Below are positions 45,361-56,141 of a DNA stretch of 64,000 nucleotides, piece after piece. The position numbers and the translations under genes were made by a program. This DNA comes from Cryphonectria parasitica EP155 (Eukaryota; Ascomycota; Sordariomycetes; Diaporthales; Cryphonectriaceae): assembly GCF_011745365.1 (NCBI RefSeq), contig NW_024468912.1, positions 1,240,001-1,304,000 on the forward strand, written 5' to 3'. The first letter of the stretch is position 1. Every line of letters starts with the position of its first letter. Under the pieces are notes generated by a model. That model had not been told where the DNA came from, did no database searches, and saw only the letters and a program-made list of their open reading frames with translations.

Positions 45361-46541
45361 TCAGCCGATCACACAGATGATCTTCCCTGCGTTGACATTA
45401 GATTCCATGCGTTTGTGAGCCTTTGCAATGTCTGTCCAGCGGAAGACCTTGTCCACCGTGATCTTCATGATTCCCTTGGCTAGCTCGGGCAGTGCTACCG
45501 TCGTGAATACATCTCTCAGATGCTGCTGATACTCCTTGTTTCTTGTTCGGAGCGTTGTAGCCTGGACCCAGATTCTCTTGTTCATCAGCTGCCTCAGGTT
45601 GAAATTGTCCACCACCCCGCCACTCAACAGAGCAACAAGGACAATTCGTGAATCCATGGCCGCCGAAGCCACATTGCGATCCCAATAATCGCGTCCAACC
45701 AGGTCCACAATCAGATTCACACCCTTGCCGCCTGTCTCCCTCGCGATCGTGTCCGCAAAGTCCTCCTCGCCAGTCTTGTAGTTGACGGCAAAGTCGGCCC
45801 CCAGAGACCTGCACAGGTTGCATTTATCATCGGTACCGGCGGTTGTGAAAATTGTCTTGGCCCCTGCTGCCTTTGCGATCTGGATGACGGCCTGCCCTAC
45901 ACCCGAGGCCCCGGCGTGGACGAGAACAGTCTGGCCTGGTTGGAGACTGCCGACCAGGTGAACTGCCTGAATGGCTGTAAAGAAGGTCTCGGGAATCCCA
46001 CTGGCCACTTGGAAGCTGGTTGCAGGGGGCATGTGCATTAGCATGCCTTCGGAGACGGCGATCAGTTCGGCATACTGCCCCGGTTGTCAGAATCTAGTGA
46101 TGAATGCTCTGCAAATTCTCTCTCCCGCTCTTTTGTGTTTTGGTCCTGGTCGCATGACTTTACTTACAGCGCCACCATAAGCCAGGCCAAACACTCTGTC
46201 ACCAACCTTGAAATCAGAGGTGCCTGGTTTGTACGCCTGTTCAGCCAGTGTGAAAAGAAAAGGAGAGAAATCATAAGTGGGCGCTGAAGAGAGAAGAAGA
46301 ACAAACACTCGGCTCCTATCTCCTTGACAACTCCGCTAAACTCAACTCCCATTATATCCCCGGATTCTGGCAGCAATGCGTAAGGGTACTTTGCCTCTCG
46401 CTGCATGATGTCCATGCGATTGAGACCGAATGCCTTCACCACGATAAGCACATCTCTGGGCCCTGGGGTAGGGTCAGGAGCTTCACCGACATAGAGAGCA
46501 TCGGCATCTCCCTTGCCATTCTTGACCCTGATTGCTTTCAT
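45361..46541 (-). CDS. Zeta-crystallin-type NAD(P)H:quinone oxidoreductase
   Basis: 331 aa in three exons (46541-46329, 46236-46168, 46074-45361). The nucleotide-binding motif is VLVHAGASGVGQAVIQIAKAAGAKT (GxGxxG-type in a Rossmann fold), preceded by the MDR pattern GVEFSG and DFKVGDRVFGLAYGGA. The C-terminal helices and the WTDIAKAHKRMESNVNAGKIICVIG ending are standard. No zinc-binding Cys/His cluster is present, so it is the zinc-free quinone-reductase branch. The first junction uses donor GTCAAG; the stronger-looking GTGTTT donor breaks the frame. Divergent to the aldolase gene 552 bp away. Confidence 0.85.
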
Positions 46542-47093
46542 TTTTTGGGTGCGTGGTCTTGCTGCTCGTACAGCAATGATATAGGTACAGATAGAGGATT
46601 GGCGAACGAAATAGACCAACAGAATGGACGAATAGCTCTGAGAGAATCACAAGCCCACATGTCAGTCAATTCGTTGTGTGGGAATCTCGTACATCCATTG
46701 GCGTCTCTCTATATGAACAATCACTCGGAACGCAGAAGATACCCCTCACCACATCCGAAGGCCGCCAGCACGCGGGCGATCGGAGATAAAACTTGAATAC
46801 GAGCCTATGTAAGGAACTCTCAATCAACAAGATCCGTTGCATTTCTGGTTGAGCCGCCTGCAACCGCGGCGGCATGTAGTGGGAGAACCGCCACTATTGT
46901 TCGTACCAATAGTTCTTCTCATTCCCTCGGGTCTCGCCAAGAGACGAGTATAAAAGAGAGTAGGATTCGCCTCCAGGCTCAAACTGGAAAGTTCCCACGC
47001 TGAGGGGTCGATCCACCTACTTACACAAAAAATTGTAACCCCTCTCTCTACTGACTATAGAAATATAATATACCTCCCTCCCATAGACCAGAG
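46542..47093. other. Divergent promoter, oxidoreductase/aldolase
   Basis: 552-bp head-to-head interval with no coding signal. An AT-rich stretch leads to each start. Confidence 0.5.
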
Positions 47094-48122
47094 ATGGCGC
47101 CGTCAACTATTCTGACCGAGGATGACATGCACGACAAACAGAAGGTCAAGCCATCTGCGGGTGATATACCAACGCAGGACAACTTCTTCGAGGATGTGCA
47201 TTTCCTCGGCGACAAAGATGGCAAGGTGGTGATCCGGTCCCCACCCAAATTCGCCAGCGTGGACGACGAGCGCGCCTATAAGAAACGACACCTGGCTGCG
47301 GCGTTTCGAGTATTTGCACGGCAAGGATTCGACGAGGGCGTGGCTGGACACATCTCACTTCGAGACCCAGAAAATCCCGGTACGTGTGCTGAAGGCCTGG
47401 CCATTGATCACCCATTTCATCATCTAGACTCAACAACCTCTTACGGGCGAATTTGCCTTCCTCCTTTTCGGTGTGAAGAATATAAAATTAATACTGGAGT
47501 AGAACATTTCTGGATCAACCCCCTGTCCAAACACTTCTCTCAGATCCGTGTGAGCGATCTCGTCCTCGTAAACGAGAAAGGAGAGGTCCTCCCGGGAGGC
47601 GGCCAGTACCCCATCAACGGTCCAGCCTTTGCCATCCACAGCGAGATCCACAAAGCGCGGCCCGACGTCAACGCAGCCTGCCACGCGCACTCGGTCTACG
47701 GCAAGGCCTTCTCCTGCTTCGGGCGGCCCATCGAGCCGCTGTACCAGGACGCGCTGCGCTTCTACAACGACCTCAGCGTGTACAACGCCTACGGCGGCAC
47801 CGTCATCTCGACCGAGGAGGGCCGCCGCATCGCCGAGGCGCTGGGGCCCAAGAACCGGAGCATCATCCTCCGCAACCACGGCATCATCACCTGCGGCGGC
47901 ACCGTGGACGAGGCTGCCTTCCTGTTCATCGCGCTGGACCGCTGCTGCCACTCGCAGCTGCTTGCGAATGCCGCTGCTGGGCCCGGCTGGGAGAAGATCT
48001 ATATCGATGAGGAGACGGCTGTGATGACGCACAAGAAGAGCGGGAACCCGAGCAAGATGTGGTTGGCCTTTCAACCGTACTATGATCAGGTGGCTGCTGA
48101 GACACCCGAGGTCTTTGACTGA
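47094..48122 (+). CDS. Class II aldolase/adducin family protein
   Basis: 301 aa in two exons (47094-47379, 47503-48122). The fold marks are VAGHISLRD and, after the intron, HFWINPLSKHFSQIRVSDLVLVN, the metal-binding GPAFAIHSEIHKARPDVNAACHAHSVYGKAF (histidines of the zinc site) and RNHGIITCGGTVDEAAFL (third His). Such enzymes use Zn2+ for retro-aldol cleavage of sugar phosphates or related ketoses and hydroxy acids, and fungal relatives often have unknown substrates. The 123-bp intron is stop-free and divisible by three. Context suggests it cleaves an intermediate made by the adjacent hydrolase and oxidoreductase. Confidence 0.9.
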   Translation: MAPSTILTEDDMHDKQKVKPSAGDIPTQDNFFEDVHFLGDKDGKVVIRSPPKFASVDDERAYKKRHLAAAFRVFARQGFDEGVAGHISLRDPENPGTCAEGLAIDHPFHHLDSTTSYGRICLPPFRCEEYKINTGVEHFWINPLSKHFSQIRVSDLVLVNEKGEVLPGGGQYPINGPAFAIHSEIHKARPDVNAACHAHSVYGKAFSCFGRPIEPLYQDALRFYNDLSVYNAYGGTVISTEEGRRIAEALGPKNRSIILRNHGIITCGGTVDEAAFLFIALDRCCHSQLLANAAAGPGWEKIYIDEETAVMTHKKSGNPSKMWLAFQPYYDQVAAETPEVFD

Positions 48123-48686
48123 TTGTATGTAATGAGGAAAGTGATGGCTTTCTTTGATGGAGGTCTTTTCATCAATTTACTTCCCATTCATAGAGGCCAT
48201 AAACACTTCAATTTGATGGAGCTCATAGCACTGATTGATCATCCAAATCAAGGTTTGTAATTATACTCTCTTGTGCGAAGATTTGAAGCGTAAAAACGGT
48301 GAGACCACAAGGAAATTGACAACTCCAAGCCCAAGATAGCTTGAAGCCCGCGTACTTGAGGGGGTGAGCATAAATTGGTCGTAGGAGCTATTTTTTTTTT
48401 AAGGTTTATATGCAAAGTTAATTAGTTATACTGTGTTCAAAGTAAAGATTATTTGCTGGAATGAAAAAGGATGGTTGTGTTGACTTATTCAGGATGAGAT
48501 TATAGAATTCTATCGCAACAGCTATTTTTCTCTCTTCTGCCTATCTATCCAATTGGCTTGCTCGAAAATAAAATTTGTACATGAATAATAGCAAGTATCT
48601 TCTTTTTGCACCCAGTTTTAAGAATTCTCTCAAAAACACAAGTACAAAGCACACATCCAGACCTCGGGGGTGACTCCGACTTACAC
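48123..48686. other. Intergenic, no gene seen
   Basis: AT-rich 3' flanks of the aldolase and the oxidase relic. A T tract lies at 48391-48400; nothing else is noted. Confidence 0.5.
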
Positions 48687-50314
48687 TCAGGGCGTCGTCG
48701 CAACACGATAGAGTCTCCCATCCTCATCTTTCTCCCACGCATCGCTCCCCACGGCCGTCAGCCCATAAAATAGACCCTCGGGATCGTAGGTGTTCTTGAT
48801 ATCTAACAAGCTCTCATAGTGCGCCTTGGGCCCGTAAAACGTGATTTGCCAGTCGGGTGTGTCCCAGTTGGCCTCGTTTAGGTACGCGCCCGTCGTGGGC
48901 ATTGCTTCGGCCAGTGCGGGCTGTATGACGTTTTCGATGCGCGTCTGTAGCGCCAGGACTATGTCCCATTCCGTGGCGTCCATGGTCTGCCAGTTCCCAG
49001 CAGTATACCCAAAGCACGAGGCCAGCATAGTCCGCCACGAGGAGAAGACGGCGTTGGGCGCCACAGGCTATACCGCCTTGCCCGAGGTTACTCTTTTGTT
49101 GGCATTGACGGCGGCGCATCCAATGATGAAGCTCCCATCCGCTGCCATGGTGCGCAGCGCCGATGTGACGGCCGCCGCCTGTGAGGTGGCATTGTCGTCG
49201 AGGTAGCCTGGCGAGGTAGCAGTGCGCGGGAGGAACCTAGCACCGACAACGGGCACCATCGAGGCGTTGACGAGTACCGGCGCAAGGGTGCTTTGGAACT
49301 CGTCATACCATATGGCGGCGGTGATGGTGGTGTAGCCCAGGTTGTCGGGCGTCAAAGCGTTGTTCTGCGCGGCGAGGGTCTCCATCATGGGCGAGAGAAG
49401 GGATGTCAACCCGGCCTCGGTCGTGCCGTTTGGGGCGAGCAGGCTGACTACGTACAGGGTGTTGTTGGATATGGAATAGTCGGCGTGGAAGTACATACTC
49501 TTCGAGCCTGTGGCTGTAAGCAGGTCGAGTGCGGTGTGGAACGTCAGCACGGCAGCCCAGAAGGCGTCGACGTCGCCAGCCACGGTCGCGACGGTGAAGT
49601 AAAAGGATGCGTAGACAATTGGGGCCTCTGGAAAGGCGCGGACTGTCATGCTCGTGACAACGGCATAGGTTCCACCACCACCGCCTGCAATGGCCCAGTA
49701 CAAGCCTGTGTTATTGGTCGGCGTGGCTGTCAGGAACTCCCCCGCGGGCGTGACAAGGTCATTCTCGAGGATCTGGTCAGCTGCCATCCCGTACAGCCCC
49801 GACAGCTGCGAGTGGCCTCCTCCCTGGATGAAGCCTCCTGCGATGCCGGCAGCAATGTCATTGGCGGCGTCCGTCACGTTGATCGAGTAGCTTGCATAGT
49901 TGCCGAGCTCACAAGGCAGGGCCTGGTCTGTAAAGGGCGAACAGGATTGATTGAGGAACCATGGCTGCAAGAACTCGGCAGGATAAGGTATCTGCTGATT
50001 GGGCACTCCCCAAACTGCCCGCAGCGCCTCGCAAGCCGTCTCATCATAGGTTGGATCATGACACACGGCTGGGAGGGGAGGGGAACGGTGGTAATGAGAC
50101 GACCGTCCACCGTTGTGTTGAGCGAGTCCCAGTCCGACTTGGATGGCCATGCTGCATCACCTGGGATGGGCTTGCACTGCTGTGTCTGAGGAGTGGTTGT
50201 GGGATTGGGTGAGCAAGAATTGGAGGTGCTGTTGGCCTGCTGCGCTGCACCATTTGGGGCAAGGAATTGCGTGAAGCCAATCAATAAAAGTCACCAACAA
50301 GAGGAAGTGGCCAT
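48687..50314 (-). pseudogene. Decayed FAD-linked oxidase (berberine-bridge-enzyme type)
   Basis: The remains run from a presumed ATG at 50314 to TGA at 48687. Conserved pieces are SLNTTVDGRLITTVPLP, then CHDPTYDETACEALRAVWG, GGFIQGGGHSQLSGLYG, AIAGGGGGTYAVVTSMT, and at the C-terminus YLNEANWDTPDWQ and TYDPEGLFYG. Lesions are: a possible TGA in the leader (50291-50293, dependent on the start), a frame change near 50071-50085 in a C-rich run, a stop TAG at 49068-49070, and direct joining at about 49840 of NDIAAGIA to GGFIQGGG. The last means the flavin-binding core between these points (the TGHD and CPTVG regions, about 100-130 residues) is deleted. The protein cannot bind FAD in the family manner. 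Confidence 0.85.
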
Positions 50315-51024
50315 AGTTTTTCTTTTCTTCAGGACAAAGAGAGAAAGAGAGAGCGTCGAAGGTAAGGTCGTATAGCCTGAAATTCGGCCAAGAACCTGTT
50401 GAGCAAGGAAATGGCACAGTGTTAGGTGTGTGTTGGCTTGAAGCCCTTAAGCATTGAATTTCTAGTTTGAAGACCTGGTGAGGGGATAGTGTCAACCGTT
50501 TCGTTTCTCAACAGAACCAAAACGTCAGTACGGGGGGCGCCAGGGGGAGCTTAACCTGTCCACTCGAATGTAACCAACCTCGTTGGCGACGAGCTTGGCT
50601 TCTTTTTTCAGAGATGTGATTAGAGACTTCAAGTTGAACATAGGATCATTGGAGGCAAATGTAGTCATAACCTATTCATGCTTTCTGTACTTCAACGCGG
50701 GTACAGACCACTGCAGCCTCGGGGGAGGGGGGGGGGGGGAACTTTCATTCCGTGGCAAAAGTACTTAGGCCGCAAGGTACGACGTACGTGTTGAGCAGAG
50801 CGGGATGGAGCGATTGGCGATTGTACATAGTACATGACCTTCCTAATTGAGAGAAAGAACAGGAGCTTAGTCATGTGGCGACGTGGATAAGTTGGACGAC
50901 GTCTCATTGAACCCTCATCATCACGACTGTCTCCTCATTGTGATCATCTACTCCCCTCGTAACACATGCCACCTCTCGTAGAGGACAAGACAGCCAGCTA
51001 CCTTACCATCTCACAGTTAAAAAC
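50315..51024. other. Intergenic, no gene seen
   Basis: Upstream of the oxidase relic and of the aminotransferase gene (divergent). A G tract lies near 50721-50739. No gene supported. Confidence 0.5.
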
Positions 51025-52631
51025 ATGACTGCTCTTCCGCCTTCCCAGCGGGGCCAGCAGAATGTAAAGCCCGATCCCATGATCGATCTCAGTCGGCGCC
51101 TCGCCAAGAACGCCTACGATGAGAAGACCAATCCCGACGGCATTGTCGACCTTGGCTCAGCAATCAATGAATTGATGCTCGATGACCTAGAAAAATGGCT
51201 CAGAAACAAAGAGACGACCGAGGATAGGAGGAAGTGTGGGTTGCGACGGCCTTTCCTAGACCATTCGAGTCGATGCAGAACCCCAACCAAGCGAGTACAA
51301 TCCAACTGACACCGGGGCGAAATAATTAGACCTGAGATACAATGACACACAGTCTTCTCCCGAGCTACCTGAAGCAGCAGCCACGTTCCTAAACCATTTC
51401 TTTCACCCTCACGTCCCTTTACAATCGAGCAATATCCTCGCAGCCAATGGCGTCACCGCCTTGCTCGATACCCTCTTCTTCAACCTCGTTGACGCAGGCA
51501 CTGTCGTTCTCGTACCCACACCGAGTTACGGTATGTTCCAACACGACCTGACGACACGCAATGGGGTACACTTTGTCGCCGTGTCATGTGATGACATCAC
51601 CAAAGCACGCTTCCGACAGCACATCCGACCCAGGCGACCACCGCCGGAACTGACAAACCGCCTAAGCAAGGCGGTGAACGAGCAAAAGGCCCTGGGTAGG
51701 ACTGTTGCCGCAGTCTTGATCGCGAACCCGGACAACCCGTTGGCCTGTTGTTACTCGCCAGGTATGCTGCGGTGGATCGTGAGGTGGTGTAGGGAGGAGC
51801 GAGTCCACCTGGTGGTGGATGAGGTGTATGCGCTCAGTGGAGGCAGGGATTTTACGAGCGTCTTGAGCTTGGACTTGGCGGATATGGTGGAAAACGTTCA
51901 TGTGTTGTATGGGATGGCCAAGGTGAGTGACTACGCATCAAAACCCCACCCCCCCAAGTCGACTTTAATCATGCTGACGAATTGCTTTGTAGGATTTCGG
52001 ATTAGGGGGTTGTCGCGTGGGTTTCATGGCGACGTACAACAAGCAGCTATATCAGACCATGCGAACGTGCAGGTATGTCAGCGAACCTATGAATATTGAC
52101 ACACAATACTGACAAAGAATTACCAGTATGTTTACTTGGGTGTCGGCCTTCGGCGGGATTGTTGCAGCCAAGTTATTATCGGATACCGGATACGTCTCAG
52201 AAACTTTCCTACCCAAGTTTCACAAGCTCTTGCAAGACCGAAGAGACTATCTCGGACGAGTCCTCGCAGCACAAGGCATCGATTACATACCACCCGATGC
52301 TGGTGTCTTTATCTTTGTGGACCTATCTCACTGGCTGTCATACTTTGACGGCGATGACACCGCGTGCGAGACCGCATTCCTCGAGCATCTAATGGATAGA
52401 GGCGTTTTCTTGGAGCCTAGCCAGGCCTTCTCCTCCTCGACTCGTGGGCACTTTCGGCTCAACTATGGTGGGAATGGGTCTTGGTTTGTCCTCGGCTTGA
52501 GGAGGCTGTTTGCGACACTCAGAGAGCTTGATGGGGAGAAAATTCCCTTCGACGCAGCAGATATCCCCATGATTGATGGTGATGAAGGCTCAAAGTGGGA
52601 GCTCTTCTCGTGTCTGAAGTCTCGCAGCTGA
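51025..52631 (+). CDS. PLP-dependent aminotransferase class I/II, ACC-synthase-like
   Basis: 462 aa in four exons (51025-51235, 51330-51922, 51993-52072, 52127-52631). N-terminal IVDLGSAINELMLD is followed by KYLRYNDTQSSPELPEAAATFLNHFF, as in ACC-synthase-like proteins. GVTALLDTLFFNLVDAGTVVLVPTPSYGMFQHDL gives the cofactor-phosphate region, NPDNPLACCYSP the Asn, and VDEVYALSG the Asp and Tyr of the PLP site. The catalytic Lys is at the exon 2 end, MAK-DFGLGGCRVGF, followed by a conserved Arg. C-terminal GHFRLNYGG carries the carboxylate-binding Arg. Fungal members range from ACC synthase to plain aminotransferases; which one is unknown. Next to the oxidase relic. Confidence 0.9.
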
Positions 52632-53788
52632 TTTGCAAGACCTTCCATCTGCAACTACAACAAGGGCCAATCTGCCACTCATACTTTTGTAGTACACGTC
52701 AGTGGCAAGGCTTATGACGAAATAATTCAGGAGCCCACGATTTGGATATACCTGTAAATTTCCATCAATCGTTTGTTTTGAAGGGGGGGGGGTTGGTTTC
52801 TTTGTTCTGGGAGGGGGGGGGGGGGTGGGATAGTCAACGGCTTGTTGAACAGAATGCAGTCAGATCTCATCGAACTGGTTGAACTCACAAATAAGCGAAA
52901 TGTTGCAACTGTGTCATAATGACTTATGCAGCTGCCTTCTGAGAGTTAAAACGTAGTCCGAGCCTCACGTGTTCGAACACAATATGACGCACTGCTGAAA
53001 TAAACCAGATGTTGATCTGATATTGCTTGTATTCGTCATATGATTAGCGCAAAATAGCACAGTGATACTTGCTCTGTGGCTTCGACACAATAATTACATT
53101 CCCCCCCAGCTACTCTGGCTCTGTGAACCTCTGGTAAGCCTAGGACATAAGTCTTACTATTAAGGGCAAATAAAAAGCATGTAAATGGTGAGAGGTCCAA
53201 ATGAAGGAGCCCTTTCCTCTTGAAGTCCCGCCCAAATTTGCTTCTGGGAGGCTTTGTTGATCAGTAACATCTCACAACCCCTGCATACGCACAAGTATTA
53301 TCCGAAAAGGAAATCTCGGAACTCTCTCCGAGTTCAATGCCACACGCCCAAACTGCTTCTGCTTGACTCCTCCCAGCGGAACTCTCTCTCCACCTGGGCT
53401 CTATCAGAGGTAGTGTACCACCTTGCGTAGTCCCCTACTTTTGGAAAGCCCGCGTGCACCGAAAATGCAACCATATGTTCGCTCCAGAAGACCCCTGAGG
53501 TGACAGCCGCAAGCCAGGCTAGTGGTGGAAGTTAGCAGACGACTCGACCTTCAATTTAAGTATTTTGCCAAGGCGGAAGCAGGTTCACGTTTCCGGAAAG
53601 TGATTTGTATGTCGGTCTTGCCAGCTGGTGATATAATGGGTACATGGTTCGGCGAGCAACATTGAATGCACTGTCTATAATGATTCTCATGTTCATCAAC
53701 TCAGGTCATCTGAAATACGTCTCCTTCTCTCGCTAGTTTTTCTAATTATTCCCTTCGCTTGATCTTATTGGCACTGCCAACCTTCACA
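52632..53788. other. Intergenic, G tracts
   Basis: Holds two poly-G stretches (near 52783-52792 and 52813-52826) and a 9-C tract (53100-53108). The last 300 bp contain the GH131 promoter. No gene is supported. Confidence 0.5.
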
Positions 53789-55031
53789 ATGAAGTTCCTC
53801 AGCGTAGCAGCCTCATTGGCTGCCCTCATAGTCGCTGCCAACGCAGGCACTGTTCTCTGGGATGGCCGCTTCAACGACCTCAACTCATCCACCGATCTGG
53901 ACGAGTGGTCATGGTCTGACGAAGTCGGGCCCTATCAATACTATATCCACGGCACAGGCGACGTGACAGAGTACATCAACCTCTCGCCAGACTACAAGAA
54001 TCCAGCCGACACCTCCTCGGTCCAGGGCGCCAAGTTCACGCTCGACAACACCTCGTACTGGGAGGGCCAGACGATGCGCCGCACCGAGTTGATTCCGCAG
54101 ACGTCGGCTGCCATCAACGCCGGGACGGTCTGGTACCACTTCAGCATGATGGCGAGCAGTACGAACTTTCCAAGCATCTACAGAGAGCACCAGATCTGCT
54201 TCTTCGAGAGCCATTTCACGGAGATGAAGGCCGGTTGGATCTCGGGCGAGGCGAACACGAGTGATACGAACCTGCGCTGGGACGTGAACAGCGTGACGCA
54301 GTGGTCTACCAACTTTACCGCAGATGTGTGGCACAATATTGCCTACGTATGCCCTGACGGCCCCTTGATCTTATACTATTCTACACCTAGCACGCTGAGT
54401 GCTCTATGCAGGTATCTACTGTTATTCTGACTCCAAATGCTGCAGGAAATCGACTTCACGTCGGGTACTGTCGGCTTCTGGCACTCAACGGGAAGTGATG
54501 ATCTTGTAGAGCTTGTATCACCTATCAGTGCGAGTGCCAGCAGCAACGGTGAGGACTGGCATCTCGGCGTGCTGGAGCTTCCGAGGGACGGCTATCCGGA
54601 CACGGACGAGGACCTGTACTTTTCAGGTGTCTATGTAGAAAGTGGAAGTATTACGACCAGTGTTTCGGGTCCTGCTGGTGATGGTAAGTGGAGGTGCTCC
54701 TGACTGCCGCCATCCGTCATGCACGAAAGACTCACAAAATGTATGTACTACAGGATCGACTGGGAGCAGCAGCTCATCATCGTCCGCGGTCTCCAGCACA
54801 ACAGCCTCCAGCTCAGTGGCTTCCAGCTCGAGCACGACACTCGCTACATCGACCGTATCAACTACTTCTGTAGGATCCACAACCAGCACCAGCGGCGCGG
54901 CAACAGCGACTTCGACCTGCACGGCCGCACTGTATGCGCAGTGTGCTGGCGAGGGCTGGACAGGCTGTACCGCCTGCGCTTCAGGGAGCACTTGCACCTA
55001 TTCCAATGATTATTATTCTCAGTGTCTGTAA
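53789..55031 (+). CDS. GH131-type secreted beta-glucanase with CBM1
   Basis: 357 aa in three exons (53789-54346, 54446-54683, 54754-55031). The start at 53789 begins a good signal peptide ([21 protein letters not shown]). The catalytic domain matches glycoside hydrolase family 131 ([22 protein letters not shown], then [39 protein letters not shown]). The linker is Ser/Thr-rich ([20 protein letters not shown]). The C-terminal CBM1 is [20 protein letters not shown] then [14 protein letters not shown], with the aromatic face (W, Y, Y) and six cysteines. GH131 enzymes act on beta-1,3/1,4/1,6-glucans; CBM1 binds cellulose. Exported enzyme for plant cell-wall use. Confidence 0.93.
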
Positions 55032-55553
55032 TGGATACAAAATACCATTGGACGAAAGCAGAGCCTGAGGCAAGCATATAGCTTAAATGTATGGAATGAG
55101 GACTCTTGAGCTGTGATGATTACCATACAAGTGAGAGACATTGAGAAGGAATTTGATATTTCAGCATGGGGCACCAGGACCCCAACCTTCTTTTCCTCCC
55201 TCCTTGTGTGAGCCATTCAAGTCACACAATGTACTTGGTCAGAGATGTTTCTTATTGGGGAATCATCAATCATAGATAGTAAGGCTGTAGTATGATTCAC
55301 TGTGAGAGAGGCCGTCAGTCCTTTCCGATAGTCACAAGATATCAATGAATACCCACTCTCTGCCCATATAAAAGGGCACTCTATGTTCTCTCAGCTGGCT
55401 CGACACCTCTTCTCTCTCTGATCAACTCACAACATCCTCTCTCAAGCCACACCCAATGTACCTCTGAGAGCTTCTTTAATATCGTCCACCTCCTCTTCAA
55501 ACTCCAACCAAGCCAAGCAGAAACACGCAAAGACAAAACACAGAATCGCCAAC
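55032..55553. other. Intergenic with TATA-like promoter for the chitin-binding gene
   Basis: 3' flank of GH131 followed by the promoter of the chitin-binding gene. ATATAAAAGG at 55366-55375 is a good TATA-like box about 180 bp from the ATG. Confidence 0.55.
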
Positions 55554-56141
55554 ATGTTCTCCCTCACTTCCCTCCTCGGTCTCCTGCTGGCTCTCCTCGG
55601 CTTCCAGCTCACCTCACTATGCTCTGCCTTCCCCCTTGACAGCCTCCTCCAGCCCTGCCACAGCAACGGTGCCACCTGCGGCCCTTCTCTGTGCTGCTCC
55701 CAGCGGGGCTACTGCGGCAACACCTCCGACTTCTGTAACGTCCAGATGGGCTGCCAGATCGGCTGGGGAAACTGCTGGACCAACTCGTCGACTGCTGCTT
55801 CTGCTTCTGCTGCCGCTGCTGCTGTCACCACCTCCTCCCTGCTGCTGCCCGCGGTTTCAACAACGGAGCAGATGTACGCCTCGGCATCCAACAATGACGG
55901 GATGTGGCCGCCACAAGCACCTCCCAGTGCTAGCACCACCACGACTGCCTCATGGACCGAAGTCATCACCGTCACGGTCGGTGCCACGGAGGCCTCGCAG
56001 TCTGCCACGGTTGCTGTACCGACCACCCCCGTTCCAGCGGAGTTCGACATCCCCTCACGCTCTCCACAGCTCAAACCGATCCCTACCACAGTCGACATGA
56101 ATGTCCAGACTGCCGCCTCCGCTGGCAAGGGTGGTCATTAA
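55554..56141 (+). CDS. Secreted chitin-binding (CBM18, hevein-type) protein
   Basis: 195 aa with no intron. The signal peptide is MFSLTSLLGLLLALLGFQLTSLCSA. The hevein-type CBM18 module lies at about residues 34-75: PCHSNGATCGPSLCCSQRGYCGNTSDFC, then GCQIGWGNCW. All eight expected Cys are visible, with the GPSLCCSQRGYCG core that forms the chitin-binding surface. The rest is an Ala/Ser/Thr/Pro-rich disordered tail without enzyme domain. Such small proteins can mask chitin or bind the wall; a specific role here is not shown. The preceding TATA-like box fits strong expression. Confidence 0.88.
   Translation: MFSLTSLLGLLLALLGFQLTSLCSAFPLDSLLQPCHSNGATCGPSLCCSQRGYCGNTSDFCNVQMGCQIGWGNCWTNSSTAASASAAAAAVTTSSLLLPAVSTTEQMYASASNNDGMWPPQAPPSASTTTTASWTEVITVTVGATEASQSATVAVPTTPVPAEFDIPSRSPQLKPIPTTVDMNVQTAASAGKGGH

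Noticed and set aside
46237..46308. Donor GTGTTT in the oxidoreductase
   Set aside because: It leaves exon 1 in phase 2 while the only good acceptor is phase 0; GTCAAG at 46328 gives a consistent frame.
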